Made by a program: the position numbers and the translations under genes. Source: Canna indica (taxonomy: Eukaryota > Streptophyta > Magnoliopsida > Zingiberales > Cannaceae). From it: a DNA stretch of 64,000 nt. The notes beneath the pieces are model-generated. The model did not search any database. It had not been told where the DNA came from and saw nothing but the letters and a program-made list of their open reading frames with translations. Where the stretch lies: contig CP136894.1 in the NCBI GenBank assembly GCA_034359265.1, positions 25,264,501 to 25,328,500 on the forward strand. The letters run 5' to 3'. Below are positions 44,892-56,507 of the stretch, one piece after another (positions within the stretch are counted from its first letter, which is position 1; every line of letters begins with the position of its first letter).

Positions 44892-44974
44892 GATTCTGTC
44901 AATCAATGATAATATCTTCAGTTAATGTCTTTAGGTGGGATGACCATATTCCATTCAGGATTCATGTTATTCAT

Positions 44975-45135
44975 ATTGCACTAAGAATTTCTTTTAGTTG
45001 CTAATTTCATTCTAAATTTTGGCAGCATCTCCTTACAGTTATCTGAATACTCATATCATTTGGGCACATATCGGAGAACAATAGAGATATAGTAGCCAAT
45101 TTTTTTAAAATAGGTTAATGGTTAAAAGAAACAAC
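44975..45135. repeat. Decayed copy of the CACTA hairpin
   Basis: It aligns with 40376-40545: shared words cagcatctcc, cagtta/cagttc, tcggagaaca and agagat. The arms now pair imperfectly because of mutation and small deletions. Confidence 0.75.
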
Positions 45136-45439
45136 TAAGTATAATATAAATAACTATGATTTCAAACTATCCAATTAAGAAAAATTCAAGGGTTGTAGAT
45201 CATGTAAAAGATCATTCACTTCGTTTACATGAACATACAACCCCCGAATGGATCTTTGGGTACTTTGAAATTTTACCTGATCTGACTCGTCAATATGCGA
45301 CACGTATCAACTTGTCGAGATCATGTACAAAAGATTAATAGTTAATTAAACATTATACCATTTAATCTACCACCCTAATTGCATTTTAATTAGGGTTTAA
45401 TTAAACCCTAATTAATACTCAATCACAGTAGCTGGCAGT

Positions 45440-46158
45440 AGACTACTGTTTGACTAATGGGGCTTCGGCCCCAAATCCGGGGTCGGAGTCCAATGTCTGC
45501 TATCGGACACTAGACGGACGCCAAAGGCCGAAACCTTAAGGGTTTTGGCTCCAACAAGCAAACAACTATAGGGTTGGCGGAGGAGGGAAAAGATTGGCAG
45601 GAGGAGGGCAAAGGATTACCTGGAGGTGAAGAAGGGTCAGAAACTAGGAAGAGGAGGGGCGGAGACCGGCGACAGCGGCGGGCGGCAGCAGCGGGGAGAA
45701 GGCACGAAGGAGAAAGAAGGGGGCAGGTGCGAACACAAATAAAACATCTATCACCGACTATCGTAACAGTCGTTGCAAATAAAATATAACATCACCAATG
45801 ATCGACGCAGCCTTGTCTAAGCCATCACGGATATGCTTTTTCATTTTTGCGCCGCGTGCGCGCCATCGACTCATGAGCAACGAATCCAGAAGCCATAAAT
45901 TAGTCAACTCTATTGAATTATTAAGTCATCGACGACCCACGTGGCTCTCATGAAGTCGTTGCTGATAAGTTTTTTCATTTGTGTGTCAGGTACGCACCGT
46001 CGACTTATAAGCGACGGTGGTGGCGGCCGTAAGCAAGTCGTTGCAAATGTTAGTACATCTGCAATGGCTCGAGCGATCATTAGAATGTCGTGGTTCGTTC
46101 CGACGGCTCGGGCGGCAGTCGGTGATAGCCGTCGATGAAAGTAACATTTCTAGTAGTG
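45440..46158 (-). repeat. Old CACTA 5' leader, subterminal repeats and terminus
   Basis: GC-rich leader sequence (45440-45740) corresponds in position to 41120-41400 of the younger copy. Repeats of gtcgttgc and cgacgg-type words follow at 45760-46140, and the terminus tttctagtagtg ends at 46158. The three bases outside are gcg. Confidence 0.8.
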
Positions 46159-46335
46159 GCGGCCTCAACCGCAATCGTGACGTCTTTTTTTAGTGTATTT
46201 TGCTTGATACTTGATATAATTTTGTTTTGATACTTGATGACTTCCATTTTAGGCTTACTTCTTGTATTTTAATTACATTTGACGATATATATAATTTGTA
46301 TATAAATTGATTCATATTTTGTGTATGTTGTGATG
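46159..46335. mobile_element. Probable part of a third CACTA element, left of the LINE insertion
   Basis: This segment is directly contiguous with 50774-51190 once the LINE (with its 13-bp duplication) is removed. That right part ends in a CACTA terminus, so both belong to one element. I see no coding sequence in it. Confidence 0.45.
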
Positions 46336-46651
46336 CTTTTTTTTAGCAAAAGAAACTTGTATTTCATTTCAAGAGTGATGAAAAGAATACAAGTAGATAG
46401 GTAGAGAGAGAATAACAGATGCCCAAAACCAAAGAAACAAAAAGCAATATACCCAATAGGAATACATCAAGATAACAAAAGTACAAAAGCAAAAGTTTAT
46501 GTAGCAAGGTTAAGGAAAGAATGGCTGATGTTTTAAAAAATCCTTAGGTTACACTCGTGCCAAATTTTGGACCTCCAAATCATAACCAAGCGAAAAGAGA
46601 TTTTATCAACATTTACCCCCCTTGAAGAGCTGGCTTCCCAAGGTTCAAAAT

Positions 46652-46918
46652 TTAACGAAAAAAAGGTAGGTGTAGCATCCTTAGTAATAATAGCCATCCG
46701 CTAAGAGTGTACGAACAATCTCTGAAAAGGTGTGAATGCGATTCTTCATGATTGTTGCATAATGTGCAAGAGGGTGTAGTTTGAATATTACGTGCGAGAA
46801 GTCTATCTCTCGTAAGAAGTTGTTCCCTCCACCATCCAACTATGTAGAGAGATAGCATGAGGGGAATTAACTTGCCAAATGAACTGTGCCCTGGGTCAAG
46901 TAGCCCCTTGAAATTCAA
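46652..46918 (-). pseudogene. LINE ORF2 C-terminal zinc-binding region (zf-RVT)
   Basis: The frame reads WWREQLLTRDRLLARNI, then CTLCNNHEESHSHLFRDC, the C-x2-C...H...C pattern of the reverse transcriptase zinc-binding domain (zf-RVT) of plant LINEs. Upstream pieces at 47640-47850 and 50663-50740 continue the same ORF. It is a fragment of a truncated element. Confidence 0.85.
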
Positions 46919-46937
46919 AATTCGATGACCTCGTATT

Positions 46938-47635
46938 TTTTACAACAAATATAAAAACATGGCAGCAAATCTTATTAATTCCTTTTCATGATATTTATTT
47001 TCGTGGTTACTCAATGTTATTTGTTACAAAAAAATTATTACTATTGTGGCAAAAACTATGTTACTTGTCAAATTAATTACGTGGAAGTAAATTTCCCAAT
47101 TATCACAATTTAATTCGTTGATATATCATCAATTGCCACAATATTATGGTAGAAATTAATTGATCATTTGCAACGATCTATATTATTATTCATATACAGT
47201 ATTCACGAACATACTCCTCGCTACTCTTAAAAATATTATTAATTTAAGTTAAAAATAGCCACGAACGTACTATACCCACGAAATCGTACCACAAATATTC
47301 ACGATCTTTTTGTTAATAGTATTTGTAGTTCGACGTACTATTAATGATATTTTTGTGGGTACAAAACTTTAATGTTGAATTATACTTGTAGTAATTACCA
47401 CGAAAAGTGGTATTATCCACATTCATACGCGATGGATAGTAACAATACCATTTGTGACAAATGTTATATATTATTTCCACGTATGCTGATGTTTGTGACT
47501 ATTGATCAATTGTCACACAATTAATAACCACGAGTAAGTAACAATTTTTTTTTCGTGACTAAAGAGTTTTAGCCACAATATTCGAACATTTAGCCACGAA
47601 AAAAAGTGTGGTAAAAGATCATATTTGTTGTAGTG
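46938..47635. mobile_element. Small non-autonomous CACTA-like element (698 bp)
   Basis: The right end reads catatttgttgtagtg at 47620-47635 (CACTACAACAAATATG on the other strand); the left end ttttacaacaaatat is a mutated copy. Subterminal words such as gccacga and caccaca/gtggtta occur throughout. The LINE reading continues on both sides, so it is a true insertion. The 3-bp duplication is no longer clear. Confidence 0.7.
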
Positions 47636-47854
47636 AGTGAAAATGTCATTGTGGGTCCACTTCTAAAATGTGTCAGCCCCAGAGCCATGGAGGAAAGGGG
47701 CTAAATCATTTGCCAATCTTTCTAAAAGATCAGGAGGTACCAGATATTTGAAATGAAAAGACCATCCAGTAACCATCCTAGAAGGTGATCTGACTTTAGC
47801 TTCGTCAATAGTAATGTTCTTATTATAGGCGGCTGAAAAAAGAAGGGCATACCT

Positions 47855-50662
47855 GTAATATCCTATATATTAATTTTAGTTTTCCATCTATGTTTGTATT
47901 TGTCAGTCTAGCGGGCTAGTCCGAGGTCGAGCCGAGTCAACTCATGGTCCGGTGTGAGCTTGCGAGCTTGGGTAAGTAGGAATATGAGTTATGCAAATTT
48001 TGCTTGTGTAGATAAATTTAATTAATTTTATGTTGGGTATGCATGATTGTTTAATTATGTCGCATGTGGGTGTGCATGTGTTGAATGTTTATGTGGAGCA
48101 TGAGATTAATTTGGGTTTAATTAAGTTTAGTGGGTTAGTGGGTCGAGAAGTTAGTGAGTATGGACCCGGGTTGAGGCGGATGCGGGTTAAAAGAGATGTG
48201 AAGGATTATAAATTCTTCCCCTAGGGTTTGCGGCTCCCTATTAGAGCCGCACAAGCCAATTGAGGGAAAGAGAGGAGCCGCCAGCCACCCTTCCCTTCCT
48301 CTCTCTTGCAGCCGCCGAGCCAAGTCTCTCTCTCTCTCTCTCTCTTCTTCTCCCTTGAAAGCCAAGCCATTGGCTTGAGGAAGAGCCGCCGCCCCTCCTT
48401 GTCTTCTTCTTGGAGTCGTCGGCTTGAAAAGGAGCCCCCGCCCCCTCTTCCCCTTTGGTGGAGTCGAGCCGCCACCTCTTGGAGTCGGATCCGAAGGCTG
48501 TCGATCGGGATTTCTCCTCTAGTCTTCTTCCCTATTTTAGGTGAGTGGTTTTACCCTCCTTCTTATCGGGTTTCTTCGAGTTCTTGAAGGCTACGATGAT
48601 TTTGATTTGTTTTCCGATGATCTCTAGAATTATCACCGATCTTTTTGTGTGCCGTGTTTGAGGAGGCCCTAAACCTTCCCCTATGGGGCTTAGCAACCCT
48701 AGGATGATCCTAGGAGTGCTCGGCCAAGGTGGTGATGAGGGTGCCCTCAAGGTGTTCGATGAAATACCTAAGTGAGGGTTCTTGGTGTTCTTGAGATCCA
48801 TGCCTTATATTGCTTATCGATTTGAGTTCCTATATGTCAAAGCATGCCATGTAATTAATCTATGATTTTTGGATTGAACTCATGTTTTACAAAATTAAGA
48901 TTTTGATATTGATGCCATGAGTATTCTTGAGATGGGTTCTTGATCATGATGATTGATTCTTGTTTAAAGATATTGTTGATGCTTGTTAGCCTTGTTTAAT
49001 AAGTATGAAACTTGTGAGATTTATCTCAAGATTAGTATTCTGTTTTGATGATAATTAGTGATCTAAATTCTGTAAATTTCAGATTTATTTTCATGCTATG
49101 CTGAAAATTCAATGTTGCTGAAAAATTTATGCTGAATTGTCAAATCTGTGCTGATTTTGAAATCTCTGTTGTGAGGTGAATAGATTTCTGAATATAATTA
49201 TGTAACTTATCTTTTTGACCAAAAAATATAGTTTGGAAATATAGGACACACTCTGGAAACCAAATTCGGATTAGATACATCAGTTTCAGGCATAATAGTA
49301 AGCTAAAACAAAATCCTAATCTTGGTGATCTAAATTTTAATTGCATAATTAAAATTGAGCAAGGGGTCAGCATAATCTGTTATGAACCAACAAATAAAGT
49401 TATGCATGAAATAAAACCTTATGGGTTTATGACATTACGTGTCTAGGAGTTGGGGTCGGGTATTGAAGTGTTGAGACGCTTCCCAATAAGGACACCCCTG
49501 AGACACCGTAGGAGAGACTTAACTTAGGTCATGTTGCGCCATACCTTTATGAATGGCGGAGAGGCTCGTTGAGGAGCCAGATTGCGAGCTAGGTCCGGAA
49601 GGTTGGATGGCTAATTCCCAACTTGTGAAACAAGTTCGGATGGGCAAATTCCGATTGTTCCCAAGATTCTTTATTTAAAGGGGTAAGTTCGGATGGACGA
49701 ATCCCGATTACTCCTATGTTATTATTGGAACAAGTTCGGATGGGCAAATCTCAATTATTCCGGTTCGGCCTCGTGGAATAAGTTTGGAGGGTCTATCCTG
49801 ATTATTCCCGATGTGCTTTTAAGGAATAAGTTCAAACGGGCAAATCCTGATTATTCCTGTGATATCTTAAAGGGGCAAGTTCTGATGGACGATTCTCGAT
49901 ATTTCCTACACGTCTCGCGGAGCAAGTTCGGATGGGCCAATACCGATTGCTCCCAAGTTTCTTTATATTAGGATAAGTTCGGAGGGCCTACCCGATTATC
50001 CTAGTATGTTTTGTTGCCTTAGGGCATGGTAGGCTTAGGTCTATATATAATCTTGACCGTTTGGGTGTTGGCTGCCTTCGGGCAGTTGGTGGTCAGATAG
50101 CCTGTTAGCTAGTCACTCCCTTGTGACATTTTCTGCTTGAGTCAGGAGTTTTGCTTTATGCTATTTATTCTGTGTTGGTTTCTCGTGGGGGTCGGTAGGA
50201 CCGCTCACTGAGTTCTTTGAACTCACACATTGTCGTTTTGTTTTTGTTTTGCAGAGCCTGACCGCGAGGTGGGCTGGAGCACTTGGTGCGGCTGGAGGGC
50301 AAAGGAGCAACATGATCTTATAGCAATCCTAGTTAGGGGCCGTAGTCGAGTTTTTGGTAATTAGTCATGCACTTGTGTTTCAGTGTTTTGGAGTTGTAGT
50401 TCCTTGGGGGAATTTATGTCATTATTTCATATTTCATTGTAACCAAACAGTTGAACTTGATTTATTATTTTCGCACTTTATTACTTTGCTAAAACTTATT
50501 TACAATGAATTCTGCTGGTTTGGTTTTCCACTTAAAATAAAACTAGTTATTTCTTTTCGTTATGTTTTATTGTTGAGTTAATTGGCATATGGATGGTTTA
50601 GGCTGCATGGTATAGACACGTATACCCTGGCCGGTCACGTGATCCTGAGTTGGGGCGTGACA
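47855..50662 (+). mobile_element. Ty3-gypsy-type solo LTR (2808 bp)
   Basis: It starts TGTAATATCC and ends GGCGTGACA, with duplications ATACC (47850-47854) and ATACT (50663-50667), one base different. It is homologous end to end with 33698-36463. It inserted in the LINE in antisense. It includes the 48-bp tandem array and the GC-rich block at 48240-48500 with Ser/Leu-rich open frames. Confidence 0.9.
49630..50010. repeat. About 48-bp tandem repeat inside the gypsy LTR (8 units)
   Basis: The same unit as at 35499-35812 (aagttcggatgggcaaat then ccgattattcc). Eight units are visible here against seven in the other LTR, so the copy number differs between members. Confidence 0.88.
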
Positions 50663-50773
50663 ATACTTGTCATTCAGTTTATCTCAATTACACCACGGAT
50701 CAAGCCAAAAACGAAAGGAGGACTCCTCACCTGCATGAAAAGATAGAGGACTCCATTATTGTATGATGTGATG

Positions 50774-51190
50774 ATGGTTGGTAATTTATATTTTGTATTT
50801 GGTTTGTGTACAAATTGATGTAAATATGAATTTTTTAATTTTTTTTCAGTTGCGGGATAAAACATTAGCGACAACTTACCAACGGCTAGCCATCAGTAAA
50901 CTGTCATTAAAAGCGTATCATAAATGACTGATGACTTGGGCAGCATAGGTTATCACAGCTACTAATAACCTTCAACAACGACTGAGCGACCGTTGATGAT
51001 AACGATTGACGATAGCTGTCACAATCGTCGCTGATAACTTATTTGTGACGATCGCGTCAGCCGTTGCAAGTTATTACTGACGTCCACTTCCGCAACGGCT
51101 TGTTGCAACGGTATTTGTTGTCCGTGATAAGTATCACCGACGGTTTAGCAACGGACTGAGCAGTTAGTGAAGCATATATTCTTGGTAGTG
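50774..51190. mobile_element. Right end of a third CACTA element
   Basis: Subterminal words caacggct, accgttg, gatgataac and cgttgctga-like sequences fill 50870-51175, and the terminus ttcttggtagtg ends at 51190 (CACTACCAAGAA on the minus strand). It is split by the LINE from 46159-46335. Its left end is not in view or is displaced beyond the old CACTA element. Confidence 0.75.
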
Positions 51191-52447
51191 CAAGTAATTA
51201 ATTGATAAAACTATTTATTAAGTCTCTTATAGCTAGGTATTTATGAAATTGGTTATCAGATTCTATGGAAGTGATGTTAAATAGGTTCTGAATAAATGAC
51301 AGTCGCAGCAATTGTTTGATTTGACAAAACATTTGAATAGGCATGCACTGTACTTATTACTTAACGTACGTAAGAAATCATTCTGCGACGTATATATACG
51401 TATTACAAGTTAACTATCAACTAGCTAGTAATGTCCCCCAGAGATTTAAAGTTCATTTAAGGCTTAGTGCATTACTTGCTAGAGAAGAACGACAATGAAA
51501 CAAAACCGTTAATTATAAAGGATTCAAGAAGCTAGAAAACTTCATTAACAACAAAATTCTAGAATGCTGTCTCCACTAGTTTTTGAATCAGGTAGCCGAA
51601 ACCAAGTGGGGAAAGTAAGAACAAAGGGAAACAGTTCATGCACATATCATTGATTATTCTACAGTGAGCTCACATGGGAGTCATCTTTTCTGCCCTAGGG
51701 GGTCATCCACAAACTAGCAAAACCCTTGCCCCTGTATTCACCAGCTCTCTTTCTGCAAAAGAAATGGGAGGGAGAAAGCAGCACTTTCTGAGGCCATTGA
51801 CCTTGCAGCGGAGGACCATGATGAAGGGGAACACTCTCTGAAGCTTGAGGAGACAAAATTATAGGGCTTGATGCCAAGAATAATGGGACACCTTTGTGCT
51901 TGCAGCAATGGTGGACCCATGCACCCCCATCCTCAGCTCCTCCTGCTGCTCCCAAGGTTTGCCTTGCCCACCCACAAGATGATGATGGGGATCATGTTAG
52001 GGCTCCCCCCAGACCACTTCTTCCATTCCCATAATTGTCAAGGATGGAACCCTAGAAACATTCCTTTGGTAGTCTTTCAATCATGGGTGAGCAAGTGCCA
52101 TTGGTTTAGCCACAGCACAACTAATGTTGAATCAGTTTGTGTGGTCCAAGGGCCACAAATTCATTCTTGACTCAAATCCTTGCCACTGCGCGCCCAACAT
52201 ATATGGAATTGATTATATATACTCTAATTAATTTGTCTAGGCTAAGCATAATAATTGATTTTGAGTCTCCAAAATAATAATAATCTTGATTACTGGATAA
52301 TACAAATAACCTCTAAACTACAAGGAAGAACTATATAGTTTAGCCTTGAGGGGGACAATATATTTTTACATATTTCATTTCAAAATCTAAAAAACAAAAA
52401 GTAATTAAATTTTGATAAAAATATATATATAACACACAATTAATTAA
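51191..52447. other. Intergenic; no gene supported
   Basis: The segment 51650-52170 is less AT-rich than its surroundings and has overlapping open frames on both strands (plus 51868-52170, minus 51695-51955), but none has a recognisable domain, a clear signal peptide plus conserved end, or splice context. It may hold a lineage-specific small gene or a non-coding RNA; I cannot support either. Confidence 0.4.
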
Positions 52448-52680
52448 CACTACAACAAAAATATGTTTTATCGGCGGAAAAATTTGGACGCCAACCAAAG
52501 GCGCGTCAAAATGTGAAAACCAACAACAATTGTAATGTATATATATTTCGACGCCTCAAGCGGGCATCAAAATGTATGTACGATATTTCGGCACCCCAAC
52601 ATGCTCCGAAACATACATATCGATGCCAAATACTGACGCCATCTGTGCCCGCGTGGGTACGCGGGCCCGCAAAGAAATAA
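52448..52680 (+). mobile_element. CACTA-like terminus fragment
   Basis: It starts CACTACAACAAAAATATG and is followed by gacgcc / ggcgtc-type subterminal words to about 52640. No opposite end is found, so it is a fragment or a degenerate small element. Confidence 0.5.
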
Positions 52681-52689
52681 TTAAAAAAT

Positions 52690-53510
52690 TAATGAACTTG
52701 TCCCAATATATAGTTGAGCTAACATAATTTTTTAAACCCTTTTAACTATATAAAAGAATAAAAATGTGCACAAAACTTTAAAAAAATGTAAAAATATGAT
52801 CAATTTTTCTTTTAAAAAATACAACACTCAAAACAATGCATTTAAACTCATCCAAAAACCTAAAATCCGACTTATGCTATCTCAGTACCTATATAATTAA
52901 GGTCTTGATTAATTTTTGATATAATTTATACTAACTCAAAGAGAGCCTGATTAAGGTTATTTCTTTTTCCTTCCAAATTAATTTGGTTAAACGTTGCTAC
53001 TTATCTCTTGTCAAACTGTTAATTGCAAAAAGGCGTGATATCTCTTGGTTTTGAAGTCTTGAAGAGGCTCGTGAGCTGCATCCTAGCTAGCTAGATGGAG
53101 ATTATGGCATATATGACATATGGATGACCCCTACACTTCATCACTGTGGACCTCGGATTCCATTGACAGTGAACTTTAAGTTGTGGCCCAGAGAGAGAGA
53201 GGAAGAGAGAGAGAGACATAGAGAACGAGATGATGACTAAAACTAAAGTTTAGAATAGTGGCTTGAGGTCTAAAACTTAAATTAGTGAGAGAGCAATGAG
53301 AGAGTGCAAGAGAACCTGCTACAGCTTAATTAATCTATTCTATCTCTTTTGGGGGAAGGGATAGTACAGCCTTCACTTACAGCAATGTAGGGTGGCATTA
53401 TGTTGTTCTTTCTCAAAAGTATAAGAGTCAGCAGGTTTTGGATTTCTTAACATCAAAGCACTGTTCACCTCCTCAAAAGAAATTTGCACCAGGAGTGAAA
53501 GGATTGATGG
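52690..53510. other. Intergenic AT-rich spacer
   Basis: No gene is recognised. Imperfect (GA)n tracts occur at about 53190-53220 and 53285-53312. Confidence 0.5.
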
Positions 53511-53512
53511 AC

Positions 53513-53513
<1 letters not shown>

Positions 53514-53562
<49 letters not shown>
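53514..53562. repeat. (GA)n microsatellite
   Basis: About 24 uninterrupted GA units. The minus-strand poly-Ser/Leu frame across it is not a gene. Confidence 0.95.
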
Positions 53563-53825
53563 CTTTTTGATATATTCATATATAATCAAGTAGGAGTTCC
53601 AGCTGGTACTGATAGCCTAAGGAGGTTAATAAAATATATATGTAATCCTTGAGAAGTGTTGAATGTAATTGAATGTAATTGAATTCCAAAATATTCCGTT
53701 TTCGGGAAATATGCTGTCGGGAAGTCTAAGATTGAATGTCCCCTTTAGGTGTTGATGACTACCGGATACAAATTAACTACTATTTAATGCATGAAAGAAA
53801 GAACAAAAAGAGCTCTATATATTAA

Positions 53826-54117
53826 TAGGTAAATTACGTTAATTTTTTTTGAAATTTAGTAAAATTATACTGATGGCTTTTTTATTTATAATTTTATCTT
53901 ATAATCTTCTTGAATTTTATAAAAGATTACACAATCCTCCCCTATTACGAAATAAGATTACATAAATCTCATCTGAGTTTTGTAAAATATTATACAAATC
54001 TCCCATAAAAAAATTACTCAAATGTTACTCAAGAGAGATGATTGTAACCTGGACAAATAGAGAAGAGATCAGTGTAATTTCACTAAACTTCAGGGGAGGT
54101 CAGTATAATTTATCCTA
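53826..54117. mobile_element. MITE with about 50-bp inverted repeats (292 bp)
   Basis: The left end taggtaaattacgttaat and the right end (reverse complement taggataaattatactgac) align over about 50 bp, including gaaatttagtaaaattatac against gaagtttagtgaaattacac. The duplication is a tattaa-type word on both sides, but its exact length is uncertain because the flanks are A/T only. Confidence 0.7.
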
Positions 54118-55337
54118 TATTAATTAAATGTCAAGTTCCAATATTCATTCACTATACGTACTATCTCAAAGTTATTCTTTTACCGAGTGGATTATATATC
54201 AATTTTATATAAAAATCTACATTTGATTATCTCCGAGTCAATTAAACTAGCCATTGAGGGTTATCAAATTAATGCTCGGTAAAAATATAGTGCTTATTAC
54301 TGAATTTAAGCAATTAAGGGTTGTATTTGAATTAGCTCTTCATTAACTTATATATATATATATATTCTATAAAACTTATATATTTTAAGTCAAATATTTG
54401 TATTTTAATTCACCTAAAATATTTCATATTTATTGAAGTCAAGTTCTCCGCATTTGATGCAATAGTGTTAAAGACACGTGCGTAACTGAAAAAGTAGTTA
54501 AATGGAGTTGATCATGAGTCTAATATAAGTGGACAACACGTACTCATTCATACGACCTAATAATTAATTGGATAACAAGAATAGCCAAAATGAGCACCTT
54601 TCACTTGGGCTCTTGCTCAACCAAATGACACTAAATTTGTTCTAGAGTCGATTACTTGAACACTTGGGTGCCTTAGTTGTATTGCGTCTAAGATTAATGG
54701 GCTAGGTTTGACATCATCACTATAAAAGTAGTCTTATATTACAAATAGGAGCACTAGAATATGTAACTAGTCTACATATACATAAATCTTATAGGACATG
54801 AACAAGCACATTAAGACAAAGAAGATGACACCAATGAGAAAGACTAGTTATCTATTTCATAGGTCTAACTTTCTTTTTTTACCTTCAAATTCATATTTAT
54901 TTATATAAATGTATATAGTATCCTAATTTAATCCTACATCGAGAGTGTATTTGCCATCAACTTCGATCGAGTTCAACATTTTAACTATGCTAGTGGTTTG
55001 AGTCTATGAAGTTGGAAGACTAATTACCCCATCAAACGAGTTGTGACAAATGATAGACACGGTGAAGTTGCTACTAGGCTAGGCCTTACCTGTCATTAAT
55101 TTGGGTATAATTAATTTGGGCTATGTGCTAGACTTGAATTGGGATCTTAATGACAATGTTAAGACATAAGTGAGGAAAATATTAGTATCATAGTTTTATC
55201 CCAGAGTAAGAGTATATTGATCTTATGTTATTTAATAAGATTTGACGAGTATACTATACCATCAACTTCATCTTAAATATTTTAATCAAGTTAATGATTC
55301 TAAGTATATTAAGTTGATGAACTAATTATTTCATTAA
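54118..55337. other. Intergenic AT-rich spacer
   Basis: No gene or bounded repeat is recognised; only short open frames and a (TA)n run near 54350. Confidence 0.5.
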
Positions 55338-55346
55338 ATATTATTC

Positions 55347-56267
55347 AACGATTTTCTTATAAGAGAATAAGGAGAGTTTTTATTCTCAAATCCAGAATCC
55401 ATGTTAAATTTTTTCCAAAATCAGAAAGCAAGTAGCTTAATACCCAGATTACCCTCCCATTCCCTTAACAGGGTTAATTGAAAACTATTTTCAACTAGTT
55501 GGGCCCATTTTAAACAGGTTCGGTCAATCCATCCTAAATTCATAATAAAATCACAAAAAATCTATTATTCATAGGTAAATGTGATCTATAACTTGTATCA
55601 GCAAAATAAGTTTTTTAGAGTTGAAAATTATTATGTTTTACTATTTTCAATTGGTTGGGCCCATTTTATATTGGTTTGGAAAATTCATCCTAAATTCATA
55701 TGCTCTACATAGGTATTGAAGTTTGTTAGCTTGCATTTTACAAGTAGAGCATATGAATTTAGGATGGATTTCCCAAACCAGTTTAAAATGGGCCCAAACA
55801 ACTGAAAATGGTAAAAAAAATATAATTTTCAACTCTTAAAAAATTATTTGGCTGATCCAAGTTATGGATCTTATTTACATATGAATAATAGGTTTTTTTT
55901 GTGATTTTATTATGAATTTAGGATGAATTTCCCGAACTAGTTTAAAATGGGTCCAACCAATTGAAAATGGTAAAAAAATTAATTTTCAACTCTAAAAAAC
56001 TTATTTTGCTGATACAAGTTATGAATCACATTACCTATGAATAATATATATTTTTTTTATGATTTTATTGTGAATTTAAAATGAATTGGTCTAACCTGTT
56101 TAAAATAAGCTCAACTAGTTGAAAATGGTTTCCAGTTAACCCCGTTAAGAAAATGGGAGGGTAATTTGGGTATTAAACTATTTACTTTTTGATTTTGGAA
56201 AAAAATTAACATGAGTTCTGGATTTGAGAATAAAAGCTCTCCTTATTCTCTTCTAGGAAAATCGCTG
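55347..56267. mobile_element. Foldback Mutator-like element (921 bp)
   Basis: A perfect 9-bp duplication AATATTATT (55338-55346 and 56268-56276) flanks ends cAACGATTTTC and GAAAATCGCTG. The two halves are inverted copies over nearly the whole length, and each half is itself built from repeated units of about 150-180 bp (aaaatgggcccaacyaattg, gataggttttttttgtgatt). It has no coding capacity. The centre near 55725 is a short unpaired loop. Confidence 0.88.
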
Positions 56268-56393
56268 AATATTATTTGCAACAGATACCTGTTCAGATAG
56301 TTGAATAAAGAAAATGTTGAAACCAATATTAAATGCTTATAGCTTAATTTATACTAATTTATTCACAAAAGCAATCAAGCTAGCACGTGTTTG

Positions 56394-56507
56394 TCAACTG
56401 TGGGTAGCATAATTGGTGGCAACATCTAGTATATTTTCTAAAAATTTAAGGTTCAAATCCTAATATGATCGTACCTATTGTGATTTTATATATTTGTTAA
56501 AAAAAAA
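56394..56507 (+). mobile_element. tRNA-derived SINE, complete (114 bp)
   Basis: Perfect 14-bp target duplications CTAGCACGTGTTTG at 56380-56393 and 56508-56521 flank an element with an A box TAGCATAATTGG (56405-56416), a B box GGTTCAAATCC (56450-56460) and an A-run at the 3' end (about 56499-56507). This is the complete SINE layout: RNA polymerase III promoter, short body, A/T-rich tail. The perfect duplication points to a recent insertion. Confidence 0.88.

Larger units (their letters stand above)
30010..46158 (-). mobile_element. Old CACTA (En/Spm) element, split by three nested insertions
   Basis: The 5' end is at 46158, where the minus strand starts CACTACTAGAAA. Subterminal gccgt/cgacgg repeats lie at 45750-46150, leader exons at 45440-45720, and a TNP2-type transposase in pieces: 44891-44288, 38075-37645, 33629-32704 and 30611-30240. 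These pieces join in order once the copia element, the copia solo LTR and the hAT element are removed. The 3' end was not found; it may lie below 28364 or be deleted. The given left limit is the last part I can tie to it. Confidence 0.8.
46336..50760 (-). mobile_element. 5'-truncated LINE, split by a small CACTA and a gypsy solo LTR
   Basis: Near-identical 13-bp duplications GTATGTTGTGATG (46323-46335) and GTATGATGTGATG (50761-50773) flank it, and a poly(A) tail (poly(T) on the plus strand, 46337-46344) marks the 3' end. LINE ORF2 pieces on the minus strand are 50760-50663, 47854-47636 and 46937 to about 46620. After removing the two insertions the LINE is only about 0.9-1 kb long. Confidence 0.85.

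Noticed and set aside
51695..52170. Possible small secreted peptide gene or microRNA precursor
   Set aside because: Frames on both strands lack a conserved peptide motif, and I found no familiar plant microRNA sequence or strong hairpin.
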